Shown piece by piece: positions 41,009 to 54,740 of a stretch of DNA of 64,000 nt. The position numbers and the translations under genes were made by a program. Each line of letters starts with the position of its first letter. Positions within the stretch are counted from its first letter, which is position 1. Under the pieces are notes generated by a model. The model searched no databases. It worked only from the letters and a program-made list of their open reading frames with translations, and was not told the DNA's origin. The stretch lies in NCBI GenBank assembly GCA_013398955.1, contig VWPU01003223.1:644162-708161 (forward strand), given 5' to 3'. This DNA is from Callaeas wilsoni. Taxonomy: Eukaryota > Chordata > Aves > Passeriformes > Callaeidae.

Positions 41009-43749
41009 AGAGCAGGAGTCGCCAAGTCAAATCTACCTGGTTCTTCCATAATTCAAAATAAGTGGAAGGCAAGTGAGAGATGGTGAAAGAGGCCACTGTT
41101 TGAGCATTTAATTTGTCTAACAGCAGCAACTAGACTGGAGAAAGTAATATTCTATGCAGGTATGTAGAATATAAAGCCTTATGGCAATCTAAAGCACTAT
41201 AGACACCCACAGTGCTAAAGCAGCAATGCAAAAAAATACATTAAGGAAAATAAAACCTGAAATAACGTAACAAAATCTCTTTCTACATTTATTTTATGTT
41301 TCACATTTTGGTAGCACTTAGAGGCAACAGCTAAAAACAATAACTAAAAAATATCAAGATCCCTTATGCCATGCAGTGTACAAGTCAGCTTTTTCCCAGT
41401 GAGAGTTTACAGGCCAAGTGCAGTCACAAAGGAGTCAGGGCAAACAAAGGTAAAAATAACTTGTAGGTAACACAGTTTGTTCAAGGCCATAAGATTTGCC
41501 TATTCTACTCTAAGAAAGATTTTCAGCTTCCATATAGAAGGTTAGGAACTATTCAGTATGACACATTGCTTTTTGTCATTAAAACACAGGTCCTGGGAAT
41601 CACACTATCATGCTCTCTGTGACCGTGGCAAGTCATTTCACTCTTCCATGCCTTTGATCTCTAGTCATATATCCCCCAGGGCAGACGAAAGCCTGGAGGA
41701 TAATTCATTAATACTTGTGAATTATTTGGGCGCACTTCAAAAACGAAACTAATGTATTTATTACTAGAAGTTGTCCTGATATTTAAGAAAGTCTTAATGC
41801 ATTTTGAATAATTAAACTGTCTGAACATGGAAAGGTTCGTATTAAGTACGATTCTCAATGCTACAAAGAGGCAGCTCAAAAGACATTAGAAACTGACAGC
41901 AACAAATAAAACTTGGGGTGGATTTTTCTCCTTCCTCTCTGGCCATTTCTTTTTCCATCACACATGCTTGCCAAGGTCTCACAGTGCAAGACAGCAACCA
42001 CTTGTGGAATCAAAACAACACCAGTCAATTTGGCCAGTAAACCCAGGCAACCAGCCTCTAGAGGATTTGCCCAGGTAAAAAATGGGTATCTAGCATCCAT
42101 ATTCCTTTGCCACCTGTAGTGGTGGGAGCACCAATCTCCACTCGGAGAGGAAAAGCCATTGTCAGGGCTCATTTGTACCTTGCCAGTGTCCAGTTACTCT
42201 TTTGGTCCAAGAGACAATTGCAATTAGTGAGCTTTTGTACTTGTGCCTTGAAACAGACAAGAGTAGACCAAGTTCAGAATCACTGAAGTGAAAAGGATAC
42301 TTGCTCAGTGTCTGGCCGGGTCTGAGGTTAGTCCCATTATCTCTTTAAAATTTGGCCATTAGAGGTATGGTTTTATTTTTACCAAGAGGATTATTGAAAC
42401 AAACTTTGAGTCTTTTCATAAGTTTTCAAAATAGCTATAATTTTTTTTAAATTTCAAAAAAAGGGGAGGGCTGGAATAGAGTTATTGGGTGTATAGGACA
42501 GAAATGTTAACAAAAGGGCAGCGGATGATTCAAAGGAAATAGATCAATGTTTACTCTATTCCTAGGATTCCTTGAACTTGACGAAATACCTCTAACAGGT
42601 AGAAGCACCCTTATATTGTACTAAACCCCAAAGGATGATTGGTAGTGACAGCCAAGGGACTTGCACTTAGTTCTTTTTTTCCACCACAGCTGAATGAACA
42701 GAAAGAGAATTAACAGCACAGGCTGAAGCCCTGAACACCGAAGGGACATGCTCTAGAAGAGCTTAATGGCTCACTGCCTCTGCTGACCAGAAACACAGAA
42801 CCTGGACAAGCCCCATGCACCTGTTGCCACACTCCCTCCCAAAGGCAGGCACCTGCAGAAGGCTGTTTAGCCACGGGAAAAACAGATCAAGGTAAAGCTC
42901 TGCATGTTGTACAGCTGCAGAAAAGAAGCTTTCTGTGTTGGACTGACTGTTAAGGAGACAGACACCAGTACAGCCCAGCACAAACACCTTGGTGTCGGTA
43001 GGATCAAAACCCACCTTTTCAGCATGTGCAGGGGGAACTCAGATGTGTCTTTAAGACCCATTTATGGATTTCAAGCATCTTTTTCCTTCTTATGGACTTT
43101 CTTCAATTAGATGATATACAATCCACTGTTTATCACTGCAAATGGTGACCCACGACCACACATCAGGAGAGCATGAAGCACTATATTTAAACTCTTACTG
43201 TCAATACTGCACTTGTCCATCTACTTGCATTGCCATACAAATTCACTGCTTTCACATCAATTCTAAGGGTAGGCATTCTCATTTAAATTGATCGTCTTTC
43301 TAACACCTTAAAAAAAAAAGTAACCCAACAAAATACCATGAGGAATGCTAACAGATGTGTAATAATTAAGACTGCAGTTTGTGAAAAGGCTGGCTTTTTC
43401 CCCCTCTAGTTACAAGCACATTTTTTAATTGTGCACTCATACACTGAGGGGGAAAAGAAAAAAAATTGCTTGCCTGTAGCTATAAGTAGAATCATATTGT
43501 TTACAAGTATAAGGATGTCAGATGAGCAGTTCATGTCTTGATCAGTCAGCTGGGTGTAGATTTGGCTCTTAAAAACACAAATACCTCCAGACTGAAAGAG
43601 ATCATAGGTGAAACAAGGTCTGATTTACTGAGCAACATTTAATGCATTAAGCTCGCTTTTTGCCGGTACCATGAGTTTGGGGAAGGGGTTGATTTTGCCA
43701 CGTTAGCTCCCTAACAAGTTCACCAAGAGATCAGAAAAGTAAATGCTGG

Positions 43750-43965
43750 CATGAGACAGGGGGAGAATGTGCACTTGAGAGGACAGGATTGCAAAAGCAA
43801 GGGCAACAGGGGTCCAAGAGACTGTACAATATCTGGCCTTGGAGATGCTCACTATTTCACTGCATGAACCCCAGAACAAGCTGATTTAACGCTGAAGTCC
43901 ACCCTGCTTTGAAATGGAGGCTGGACTAAGTAACTGTGAGCTTGGTTTGAATTTTCCATCTGGGC
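43750..43965 (+). mobile_element. Diverged CR1 3'-region fragment
   Basis: In the plus orientation the order of words matches the CR1 3' region: ATCTGGCCTTGGAGATGCTC, then GAACAAGCTGATTTAAC, then CCACCCTGCTTTGAAATGG and GGCTGGACTAAGTAACTGTG. In intact copies the last corresponds to the 'ttggactagatgacct' segment. The terminal octamer repeats are no longer visible. The order and spacing support an ancient copy; the left boundary is uncertain. Confidence 0.5.
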
Positions 43966-46900
43966 AAAAGAATGATTATAGGGGGCTATGGAGGCACAAA
44001 AACAAGTTGTATGTTTATTAGCCCTGTGTTTGTTTGTAGGCAGCTCTACCTTGCCTCTCCTGCAGCCAATTCAGCGGGCTGAGGTTAGCCCTACAAAGAT
44101 TTAATTGTGCCATGCCACCCCAGTTCAGACAGCTTGTTCACATTATTGCCTCTGATGTTAGTTAAGAGGTGCTCTTTGATAACACCTGGTGCGCAGAGTG
44201 AGGCCTGCTTTCAGATACCTACACACACTGCTCAATTCCAACACTCAGAACTCCTGCTTACACATCTGGTGTTAGTTACTCCTGTGTGAGCAAGCTTGCT
44301 AAAGACAACAACGTACTCCCAAGGCCCTAACTTCACTTAAAACTGGATTTTCCTTGTTCTGTACCACCAAGTGAAAGACAATACTAAGGCTTGGCTAAAC
44401 GCCACTGTAGAATCACGTCTAACACGCAGAAGAAAAAATTGTTATGACAGTGTTTCCAGCTGTAGTTCTCACTTGCTTTAACCTAGGTTTAAGAAGCCCT
44501 GCTTACAGAACAGCCAAAGCCACTGTGGTTTGCTAGAAATTGTAGGAAATTCACAGCAACTCTGAATAATCAAGTCAACAGATTTTGGAATAACTTCGCC
44601 AACCTGAAAATGGACAAGATCCTTCACAGTAAGCTGCTTTCCTTGAAAAATCAATAACAAGATTCAAATGAAAGTAAAGTGAAGTATGATCCGTTCTTTT
44701 TTACCAGTGCCTACAGACCCTGGCTGCCAAGCAACACAGCAAGCCATTTCCTCAGGGTTAGAGTTAATTGCTATAATCACAGAGCCAGCGGCAATCCTGT
44801 CCAGGTGAGCCATTAGTTAGGGAAAATAAAATTATCAAAAGAGAGCAGAAAACGGGGTAGAGAGGTTAAAAAAGCATAGAAGTTTTTTAAAGGGAAGAGG
44901 TATACAGTATGTTTCCTGGTTACAGGAAGAGAAACAGCAGTATGTAAAGAAAGGACAGGGCTGTAAGCCAATTAGCAACTCTGTGTTTTGGGTGCTCTAA
45001 CAAGTCTCAGACTGCCTGAATGGATCCTTCAAGGGACAATGATAAAGGGAAGCACAAAGTCCAATACTGCTTCACCCAAGAGAAGGGAGGCCTTTAACAA
45101 ACACTGGAACTACAGATGCATTTCACCGTTGTTTTACACCCCGCCATTTCAGAGTCACTACAGCTGACAGAATAAAAAACAGCGATGGGGTCTGGTGCAG
45201 GGTGTACAGTTCACAACGAACATAATTATTTTCCACTTAATTGTATGTGCACTGCAATATGTTTCCCGTGGATTTTCTACCTTAATTCCCATGCTGGTCT
45301 CCAGCTCTCTCACAGCATGCCCACTGGAGGTCTGACATAAAAACAGTACTATAACAGAGCGTGCAGGTTGCCACAGATGGTTCAAATTAAAGGCAGCCTA
45401 ACAAGCCTTTCCACAGACAAAGAGGCAGCACATCCAGCACTGGCCACACTGGTGTCTCCAAACACCTCCCTCAGGGGACACTGCAGCATTGCCCCCCAGC
45501 TCACCAGCACAGCCACTTGGCTGGCACCCATGAGTCAGAGCTGCAGGGCTGGACTATAAAGGCCAAGAAAAGTGAGCACACACCTGCTAACCAACAGTCC
45601 AGCAACACTGGGGTTGGCTTTGGGGAAATAATTCCTCTGCGATCAAGGCAGCCAGCATCAGAAGCACTTTAAAAGACCCTCTGCTGCCTAGAGAGATATG
45701 CAACACTTTTATGAAGCGCAGCAACATGTGTTGGACTCTGGTAGGAACCACAAGAAATACATGAAGACAAACAATTTTGAGGAACTCTGAAGAACTTGAG
45801 CAAAATAGCTACAAAAGTGAAGGCTGTTAGAGCAGCAACATATGTTCCAACACTCTTTAATTATAGATAATAAATTTCAGTGTTACCCTAAAAAGTTACT
45901 ATTAATGAAACAGCCAGCAGGAAAGCAGGCATTGAGCAATTTACCCACGATAGAAAATGTTTTTATTTCTTGTTCTTAGCATGGGGTATTTTTCTGACAG
46001 ATGAAACTTTGTCAGTAAGATCACTCCATAGAATTGAAATAAAGTATTAACCTGGTTTCCCAGTCATCTGGCAAAAATGCAAACAACAGAGTATCTCAGA
46101 GTTTGCTTTTTACCTGCTGTTCTCAGGGTCTCAACCCAAGGCTCATAAGGGTTACTGAAAGGATCTAATAAATACCTCATAAAGATGCTTATGTTTGGAT
46201 CAGAAAGGATGGAAACAAAAAATTTATAGATGCCCTTTTTTTGCTTAACAAGCATCATGACAACAGCAGCTAAAGGAATACAATCCTCAATGAAGACAAA
46301 GAGAATTAAAATCTGAAAACTTATTTTTGCAGTTTAAAACTCATGAATAATGACAGTATAAAAGAATGTCTAGGGAAAGAAAACAGAGATAGAACACATT
46401 TGAGATATCATGTAAGCCAATACAAACTGTAACTTGTAAATTCTAGACATGTTCTCAAGACAAACTTTACAAAAAGTAGAAAAATGCTTTCACAAACATT
46501 TACTTCTCCATTGGAAAGAAAGACACTGAACAAACTATTCCAATTAATGTTCTAACTAATTAAATGACAAAGGCCTCCTTTTCTGTTCTTTCAGATCCAG
46601 TTTAATAGCATTTATATGTTGTCAAGACTTGCGTCTTCCATTTGATCTCTGGAAAGGCAGAGATGCAGACAGAATACAAAACAAACATTAACAAATACGA
46701 CATGAATACAGAATGCCTAACAGCATACCATTCACACCAGCAAACAGCCAAGGACAATTAAATTATTCATAGATGTGAACTGTCCAAGGTAGGAAGAAAG
46801 AGAATTAATAAACACACTCTTGAAAAAAATCACATAAAACACACCTAACCCCATTAGCAAGTTTTTTTAAACTAACAGCCAATTTCTGGTACCACACAAA

Positions 46901-49900
46901 GAATCAGAAGTCAAGGTCTTTCCAAATAAATTTTTGTTGTACCTGGGTAATTAGTTACCATATATTCAACTGCCATATTCCAATTCCTTTAAGGCTGACA
47001 GCTTTGAAATGCAAACCACAACTCCCTTCTCCCTCTCTGTACAGAGTCAGAAAAGCCAACACCTAGTCAGCATAGAACTGCTGCAGAATGGGGTGACCAA
47101 CATTATCAAGAAAGTGAAAAGTCTGTTAGTCAAGATCACAAGCAGATAAGAAACCTGGACACAATTTATGCAACTAATTAGTTCACTACGTTGCTCTGTA
47201 ACTCTCCTCAGCTGTAAAAACAAAAGAGGCAAATATTTCACTCAGATGAGATCTATGTACGTACCTCCGTAATGGGCACATTGGTGTGAATATTTGCAGT
47301 TGCGTGAAATCCGGTGACTTCTGTGAGTATCTTAATGTTACAAACCACCTGACTACCTCTAAGAGCATCTGTCCTCTTCCACCAAGTGATTAAAAAAGGT
47401 CTTTTCCTATGGAAAACTACGTGGGCAAAGTCCCATTCCACATTACCAGCAAACATTCAACATTTTTACTGAAAGCCAGCAAGACATACAGAAATGGCCC
47501 AAGGGCAAAGGCTAAGACAGCAAGAAGCTAAGGGCTCCAATAATGAAGCAATAATTTAAGAGAGCTGCAGCAGCAGGGTGGAGCAGATAGCTGGAGACAA
47601 CCATCAACACCACAGCAGGGTGGTGGGACAGGACATCCATCCTCGTCTCAGCTGCACCCAAAATCCCTGTCAGATTTACGCGGGTCACCGTGACCGTAGA
47701 CTAAGGTGCTAGTTAGCGTAATCCAGTAGCTGAGTTTTGTGTATGTGCTAAGTCCTTCTGGCCTGACACAGTGCTACCTTTCTGCTGCTGCATCAGAGGT
47801 TGCCAGTTTACATCCTTGCAGGTAAATTCACAGCATCTTAGAGCCCTGAAGCTTGACGTGTTGGCTGGAATTAAGAACAGCAGGGAACTTATCAAGGTCT
47901 TTATGTAATGGGAATATATGCTAACTACAAAAAATTGCCTATCTTTTTTCTAGGTTGGCCAGAAATTCTACTGTGATCTCAGGAGACCTTTCCATCAAAG
48001 CTTAAATTACCAGAGTTTCAGCTTCAATGACAAGTTATCCTAGAAGATCACCTCAAAGATGGAAAAATAAAAAAAACTAAATATGTTGAAGAAAGACAAA
48101 AAGCAAGTCTGATTCTTGTCATGAATCAGTGATGTCCAGTGATAACAAGGAAAAGATGAGGCTTTACTTCAGCAAAATAGATTTGAAGACCATCTCACTG
48201 CCTTTTGAAGATAGTAATTATGACCCTTCAAAAATGAAACAATCCAAGACTTCTCCCTTTTCCAGCCACCGCAACCTCTAGTAAAACAGCCAGAACAAAA
48301 TAAATCAACAAAAACCAAACCATGCTTATTACTTACCTTTAATTAAACATGTGTCTAGTCAAAAACCAGAATACATAAAACACATTTCATTTCAGGTTTC
48401 AAGAAGTAAAAGACCCATGCTTCACCCTGAAAGCCATTTTATCCCATTTCTGAAAGCTGTATGTCTAATCGGTGAGAGAACACCGGGAGTTCTGCAGCCA
48501 TTACTGCAGAAAGTGCAGGAAAAGAAATATATACGCACATACGTACATAAAGAGAGCAAACTCATATAAAAGCTGCACTGAAGCAATGAATCCTATCCTC
48601 TCATTTCATATGGAGGTGGGTAAATAATGGCACGACAGAGATTTCATTCATGCAGAGGTCTAGGCTATGCTGGGAAGTCTCAATGTGACAATTTGCTGCA
48701 GATGCCTGCTTAGAGGAGCCATTTATCAGTGTCACCCATGCGCATTACTACACACAGCTTCCTCAGCAGCATGATTCCACACCAGCTTTCCACATAGCAC
48801 ACTCTAGTCCCTGATATTTCAGGCACAGAAATAACCCTTATCTAGGCCTTAGCAGTGTGTGCTTATTGAAACAATTTGTATTATCCAGAGCACATGCATT
48901 TGGAGAAGGAAAGCTACGAAATTTATTTCCTTTGCTGATAAAAAGAACAGCAAATTAAGAGAAGTCACAGCAGTTTCCCTCCTGCTCCCTCTCCTCTTTA
49001 TAGCCCTGTTTAGCTTATTGCTTCTAAACAGCTAACACAAGTATTCCCATCAGTAGTGCTGACTCCTGGAGGATACAGGCATCTTGGATGTTTCATCTCT
49101 TGTTATACTTAAGTGGAATATTAAACAGGCAAGACAGTAGCAGACCAAGCTAGGAAGAACCAAGTAACAAGGACTGACAAAGAAGGATGGCAATTTAAAG
49201 CACTTCAGTCTGTAAAGTGCTTCATTTAGAGCCATCAGTGCCAGTGCATTCAGCCTTCATGTATACCCCCCCACCTTTAGCTGTCCTCGCACACCTTAAG
49301 TCTATTCTATTCCGCTTTTAAAGTATTAACAAGTACTGCTACTTAATAGCATGCCTTAGAGTGTCTAGTATGATAATGCTACAGAATTAGTAAGCTTAAC
49401 ACTATGAGAATTCAAATTAATCTGGAAATCAAACATTTTTTTTCCTTCAGAGACAGGCACAGGGAAAGGAAAAGTGAGACTGAATTCATTCCTATTGCTG
49501 ATGCACTAAAACATACATCATTTATTTCTTATGCTGGGTAAAATTGCTAGTGCACTGAACCGAATTCCTATTTCATACCAAATCTCAAATTAACATTATA
49601 GAACATGGATGTCTTTGGGACTGGTAAAAAGAGAAAAAAAACAATTAGATGTAAGAAAGAAAAGCCAGTCACAGCTTAGGTCACAGGATGCACCAGTACC
49701 TTAGCCTTTGGATTAAAAAAATTTCAGAATGAAAAATACCAAAGTGCATTAAACAAAAGACAACTTTGAGGTAATGCTTTCTACTCTTCTCCCTGCTTGC
49801 TAGTTTCTGTTTTAAGAAAGAGAGACAGACCGAGAGACAATAAATTTTAGGGACAGCTTTTTTAAGGAAAAACAAAACACAATCTTCATATGCATCATTT

Positions 49901-50292
49901 CTGCAAGACTTGGAAGTGAGCTCAGGCTTTTACAAAACCCTGGTTTATTACTCCTTGCTTCCCCATTTCTCTTTGCTTCCCCAACATTCCACCCTTGGAA
50001 GCACTGTTGCTTTGCTGCCTGGACCAACTTCCTTCCCCACTTCATTTCTGGCTCCACACCTTGTATGCTTCCTCTCAAAGCCCCATATTTCTCCTTGGGC
50101 ATTTTCTATACTCACAGCTGCTCATGTCTTTTTAGGACACCAAAATGTGTTGGCCAATCTGCCATAAGTGCCTACCCCACTCCTTGCAACTTTGAAAATT
50201 GTTAATTATTGTGAAGCCAAACACTGAATGCTTCAACAGTCAAAAAAAAAAAGGGGGACAAAGGAGAGATGTGACCAAATACCTGTAACAAT

Positions 50293-50313
50293 TAAGCTCT
50301 TGTTAAGAGCTTA
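50293..50313. other. Perfect hairpin, 9-bp stem
   Basis: TAAGCTCTT and AAGAGCTTA are exact reverse complements around GTT. Short enough to be chance in 64 kb. A similar 8-bp hairpin lies at 2404-2425 (TTAAGATC and GATCTTAA). Confidence 0.6.
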
Positions 50314-52296
50314 CAAGAAGCAGATCCCCACTGTTCATTTAAAATGAGAAAGCATTTCAGTGAGTTGCCTGCCCCATCTCATATTCCTCACCAAACAGCC
50401 TCCTTGCCAGAGCACTGAAATCCATGACTTTACAAAGATCAACTCTGTACAATCTTGCAGAGCTTTGTTTTCAAGGTGATGGAGAAGGCTCCCAAAAGCC
50501 AGTTTCTTCTCTTACCCACCATAACTTCTTTCACCCATCTCTAAATCTAACCCAAAATCCAGAGAATTTTTGCCAGATCCATTATTCAGAAATGGATTTG
50601 ATACACAGGGAAAAAAAAGAAGTCTTATTAGGCATACTAAAAGTACAGCTCTGGATTTAGGCCTACTACCCATGCTGCAGAACTGCTTACAAAGCCATCA
50701 TTAATGGCCTTCCAGCTACCCATCATTTCCCCAGTTCAGTCTACCCAGACAACTAGCTCTTCCTTTCTAACAAATACCATTCTAATTGCATCTCTCACTT
50801 TGTTAGCCCTCTCGACCTCCAGTAAAAGCCATCTATGGTCTAACAATCTGCTAAATCTGACACTCACACCGACCAGCACACTTGTATGCCTTCCTGCTAG
50901 GTTCACACGTAGGCAGGCTTATTGTCAAAATTTTCCATTAGAAATCTAACGGGAGATGAGATGAACTGACAGCTTTAGGGCTAATGGGGAGAGAAAAGCA
51001 AGGAGGGAGTGAAAAGGGAGAGGTAAATAGCAAAGAATATGCATGTGTATTGTAAATGCCTCCTGTCACCAAAGACTTGATTGTGCCTTTCTGGTGCCAG
51101 GGCTTCTCCAGTCCCAACACCTCCCTCTGAGCAACAAATGCCAGCCACACAGTCTCAGCCACTGTTAACTCTTCCTGGGGGAATACTGCCAGCAATCTCA
51201 GCATATTAACCCTGGGAATACTAACATGATTTAGAGGACTTGTTAAATTTTAATGATACCATTAGAAAAGAGGAAAACACACGAGTCAAAACTCCCACTT
51301 TGGTGCATTTGGCTGCTGGATGGGATATTAATGTTTTTCTTTGCCCATCATTATTAAATGAGCAGTGAAACTAACAGAGAAATGAAGAGTAATGACTTCT
51401 ATTCTCACTGTTCAGCACATGCTTAAAGCCAAGGCTGCCTTATTGCCCACTAGGCTTTCTGCTGGAGTCCATCACGTGGATGGAGTAAACAGGTAATTCT
51501 TTCAGCATTTGGCACTTAGCAGGTCAGAGGTTCATTTAGCCAAGAGGCACAGAAAAATAAAACTGTCCAATTGAAATAGTAGCATGTAATCATCCAGACA
51601 ATCAGTTAGCAGGCAGAAGTCTGCTCTCCTGAATAACTTCAGCATAATAAAGTCTGAGCTTGGCTTTGGTAAGACAGGAGTTTGCCCAGGTAACTTACAG
51701 GAGCCAGGACAGAAACATGCAGAGGCCAGTTCTGCCCTGCTTTTAATAATGGGCTCCAAGCAACCACCTTCTTCAGCACTGCAGGAATCTCTCTCACAAT
51801 CTTCAAGTACACCTGTGATAAAACGAATGGGCAATTCCCTCCAGAACAACACAGAGGCCCACAGAAACTGAGAGTTTGTATTCCTGAATCCTCATTCATC
51901 TTCAGTCAGTTTTGAGGGTGGTAGAGAAAGAGGGAATGAAACGCACACCGTGGGGAAAATTGACTCCATCCTGAGGCAGTTCTCCTCAGACAGTTCTGAA
52001 CAAAGTTGAAACTCCCAAAACACTGCGAAATTTCACTTTTTCTTCAGGAAAAGAAAATATTTACTGTGGTAAATATCAAAGTCTCCTTTCATTTGCTTTT
52101 CCCCAAACATTCATGTGAGTAGAATTTTGTTCCAGTGCAAATCCATGGAATAGAGAAGCTGTTGTGAATACTCAGGTGCAAGTAAATGATCATGTTAAAG
52201 TATATATGATTTAGGGAGCATAGAGAAATGTCCGTTAGAGTAGAGGCTTGCTATTAATAGATCATAGAAAATCCACAAGTCAAAATATATTTGTAA

Positions 52297-52323
52297 GGAA
52301 CTTTCTTTTGTAAAGAAAGTTCC
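52297..52323. other. Perfect hairpin, 12-bp stem
   Basis: GGAACTTTCTTT (52297-52308) and AAAGAAAGTTCC (52312-52323) are exact reverse complements around the 3-base loop TGT. No flanking element ends are visible. Confidence 0.8.
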
Positions 52324-53113
52324 ACTTGAAGGTAATTTTGAAGCCAAAACACAGACTGTATTCCCAATTTAAAATTTTCCTACACAAAAGGAAGCTAGCT
52401 TTCCTAGAGCTAGATGGATGTTTTACATCAGTCATATTGCACTGGATACAGATATCCTACATTCAGCATATGCAGTTCCTTTGACATATACTACCAGCAA
52501 GAAATTAAAAGTGTTTTCCAGATGCACACTCAATTTGGCTAGGAATATGTTTTATACTAGAATAGAGTAATTTTTCAAAGGCATTTGACGCTTTTTTCCT
52601 GAATCACCAAATCTATTGAATAAGATCCTTGACCAGACACTAACAAAATAAATATCATGTGGCCTGTAAGTTAAGTTCTCCTACTTGGAGGGCAACAAAG
52701 TGAGAAGACTCAGCCCTTCTTTGTTCAATAGGAAGGTATGACAACTTTAAACATGCAATACAAAAATCTTATATTAACAAATGCTTTATCTAGAAGTGCC
52801 CAGTTCCTCCTGAGGAAAGTTTTTTGTTTTCATGGTGAATTGCAAACCAAATCCAGTTTAATACCCCATTGGTTTCCTCAGGTCTCTTGAGCAGAATTTC
52901 CCCGGCAATTTATTATTTTTAAACCCACAAACACTACTACCAAATAGAGTTTCAGATGAAAGCTTAGAAGAGGAAACCAGTCTGAAGTTTCTTCAGAATT
53001 AAGTCTTTTCTCTTTCATCCCAGAAAACAGAAAATATTTTATAATATTTAAGAAATTCAAGATCAACCATATACTATGTGACTTAATAATATAGGTTGAA
53101 CAGAAAATCCTAG

Positions 53114-53465
53114 TGACAATGCGCTGGTTGCAGCTGAGGTAGAGTTAATTTTCTTCCCAGTGGCTGGTATGGGGCTGGTTTGGATTTGCGCTGAACACAA
53201 GTGGAGTGACGGTGTTTGTCTTCGCAAGTCACCGTTAGGTGTGACCAGGCCCTGCTCTCCTGGAGATGGCTGAACACCTCCCTGCTCATGGGAAGTGGTG
53301 AATTAATTCCTTGTTTCGCTTTGCTTATGTGCATGGCTTTTGCTTTCCCTATTAAACTGTCTTTATCTCAACCCACGACTTTTCTCATTTTTATCCTTCC
53401 CATTCTCTCCCTGATCCCACTTGTGGGGGAGAGAGCGAGCGGCTGCCTGGGGTTAAACCATGACA
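53114..53465 (+). mobile_element. Solo LTR of an avian endogenous retrovirus
   Basis: The segment starts TGACAATGCGCTGGTTGCAG and ends GGGGTTAAACCATGACA, so it has TG...CA ends. It contains GGTAGAGTTAATTTTCTTCC and ATTAAACTGTCTTTATCTCA (ATTAAA polyadenylation hexamer at 53351-53356), followed by a C-rich run ending TGGGGTTAAACCATGACA. This order is typical of a widespread avian LTR family. No internal retroviral genes flank it, so it is a solo LTR. At about 350 bp it appears shorter than usual, suggesting an internal deletion. I could not identify a clear target-site duplication. Confidence 0.8.
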
Positions 53466-54640
53466 GACAAAAAAATAAACACAGTTGAAAATGAAAATAA
53501 CTTTTAAGAAGTATACCAATGCTGGAACAGTAAGCAGTTTTTAACAGCCTTATTCCACGGTATTATTTTAAATAAAATAAATTGAATTCTGACACCATAA
53601 CAATAAATTCAAGCTACAATTGAACACACCAGTTCCTTAAGACTGATTCTTTTGTATAGCTGGTACCATATTTTCTTTTACAGTCTCTTTTGTAAAGTAA
53701 TTAAAAAGTAATCCCTATATTCTGTACTCCCGTTACAATGAAGGCTACGGTTGGATGCATTGTGCTGCTCTCATCAGTAGCTTTCTCAGAGATCACTGGC
53801 TCCTTGCATCTGCGGTTGGAATAGCACATCTAGTCACTCCCTGATCAAAAGGATCCAAGTTTAGAAAGAAGCATTACTGAAAGTGTTTGAACTATCTATC
53901 ATTTTTATAAGAACTAAGGCAGGGAGCAACCACTGTGTATTCACACGGGAGGCTTGCAGTGATGCTAACTTATGACCTTCATATGGAGAGGACAAAGGAA
54001 AGCACATGGGAAGCCCACGAGGAGCCAGGACATCTTAGACCTGCTCAGCCTGAACAGCATGCCTGCTGCTTTGAATGCATGCAAGTATTTCCCGGTGAGA
54101 GGCATATCATACACGGAGCTGTGGCCTAAATTAAATCCTACTGATTTTCCTGAAGTCCAAATGCCCTCACTAAGGTCAATTTCATGTAAGTCAATAGACT
54201 GACAAGGTTCAGATCCAGACTGAAGCAATAGTTCATGTTATACAAGGGAACAAATTTTCAAATTCTGGTATGTCATGCAGAGTGTTTCAGACAGCCTTCA
54301 TGACAAGTTCAGAACAGTTCAGTCAACTCTCCCCTCCTCTATGAAGTGTCTCGTGTTGGTCTGATTTTACTTAAAGAAACTTCAAACACTCTCTCATCAA
54401 AATACTACTAAGCTATACCGTAAAATTTTCTAAAGAGGAGAGTGGAGGGAAAAGAAGCGTTAGCAGATTCATATCCTGGTTGTAGATGATACAAGATATT
54501 GTAACTGTACAAAAAATCTGATCTGTACCAAGTCTGATTATATATTTCAGGTTTCAAAGCCAGAGACAAACATAATTCTTAGCAGCTTCATTATGCTTAT
54601 AGTTATGAAAAAGAAAACAAAAACAAATCTGGTTTAGCGT

Positions 54641-54740
54641 AGGAAGTAATAGAAAATAATTGAAAATAATTGAAAGTAATAGAAAGTAATTGAAAATAAA
54701 TAGAAAAATAGAAAATACCATAGAAAGTAATTGAAAATAA
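54641..54740. repeat. Tandem decamer repeat (about 10 units, phased A-tracts)
   Basis: Ten-base units of the form WGAAARTAAT run from 54641 to 54700 in strict 10-bp register. After a one-base shift the pattern continues, more degenerate, to 54740. Each unit carries an A-run at the same phase. The encoded frames are low-complexity shadows. Confidence 0.85.

Larger units (their letters stand above)
39490..53113. other. Intronic, unique sequence with one CR1 fragment
   Basis: No gene is supported. Candidate conserved non-coding stretches lie at about 40640-40760, 43990-44110 and 51300-51420. The hairpins at 50293 and 52297 and the purine run at 40979 are listed separately. Confidence 0.45.

Noticed and set aside
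53216..53488. A 90-codon plus-strand frame across the solo LTR
   Set aside because: It spans LTR sequence and its right flank and matches no retroviral gene. It is chance coding.
53935..54228. Overlapping frames on both strands
   Set aside because: Mutual shadows with no conserved motif and no splice context.
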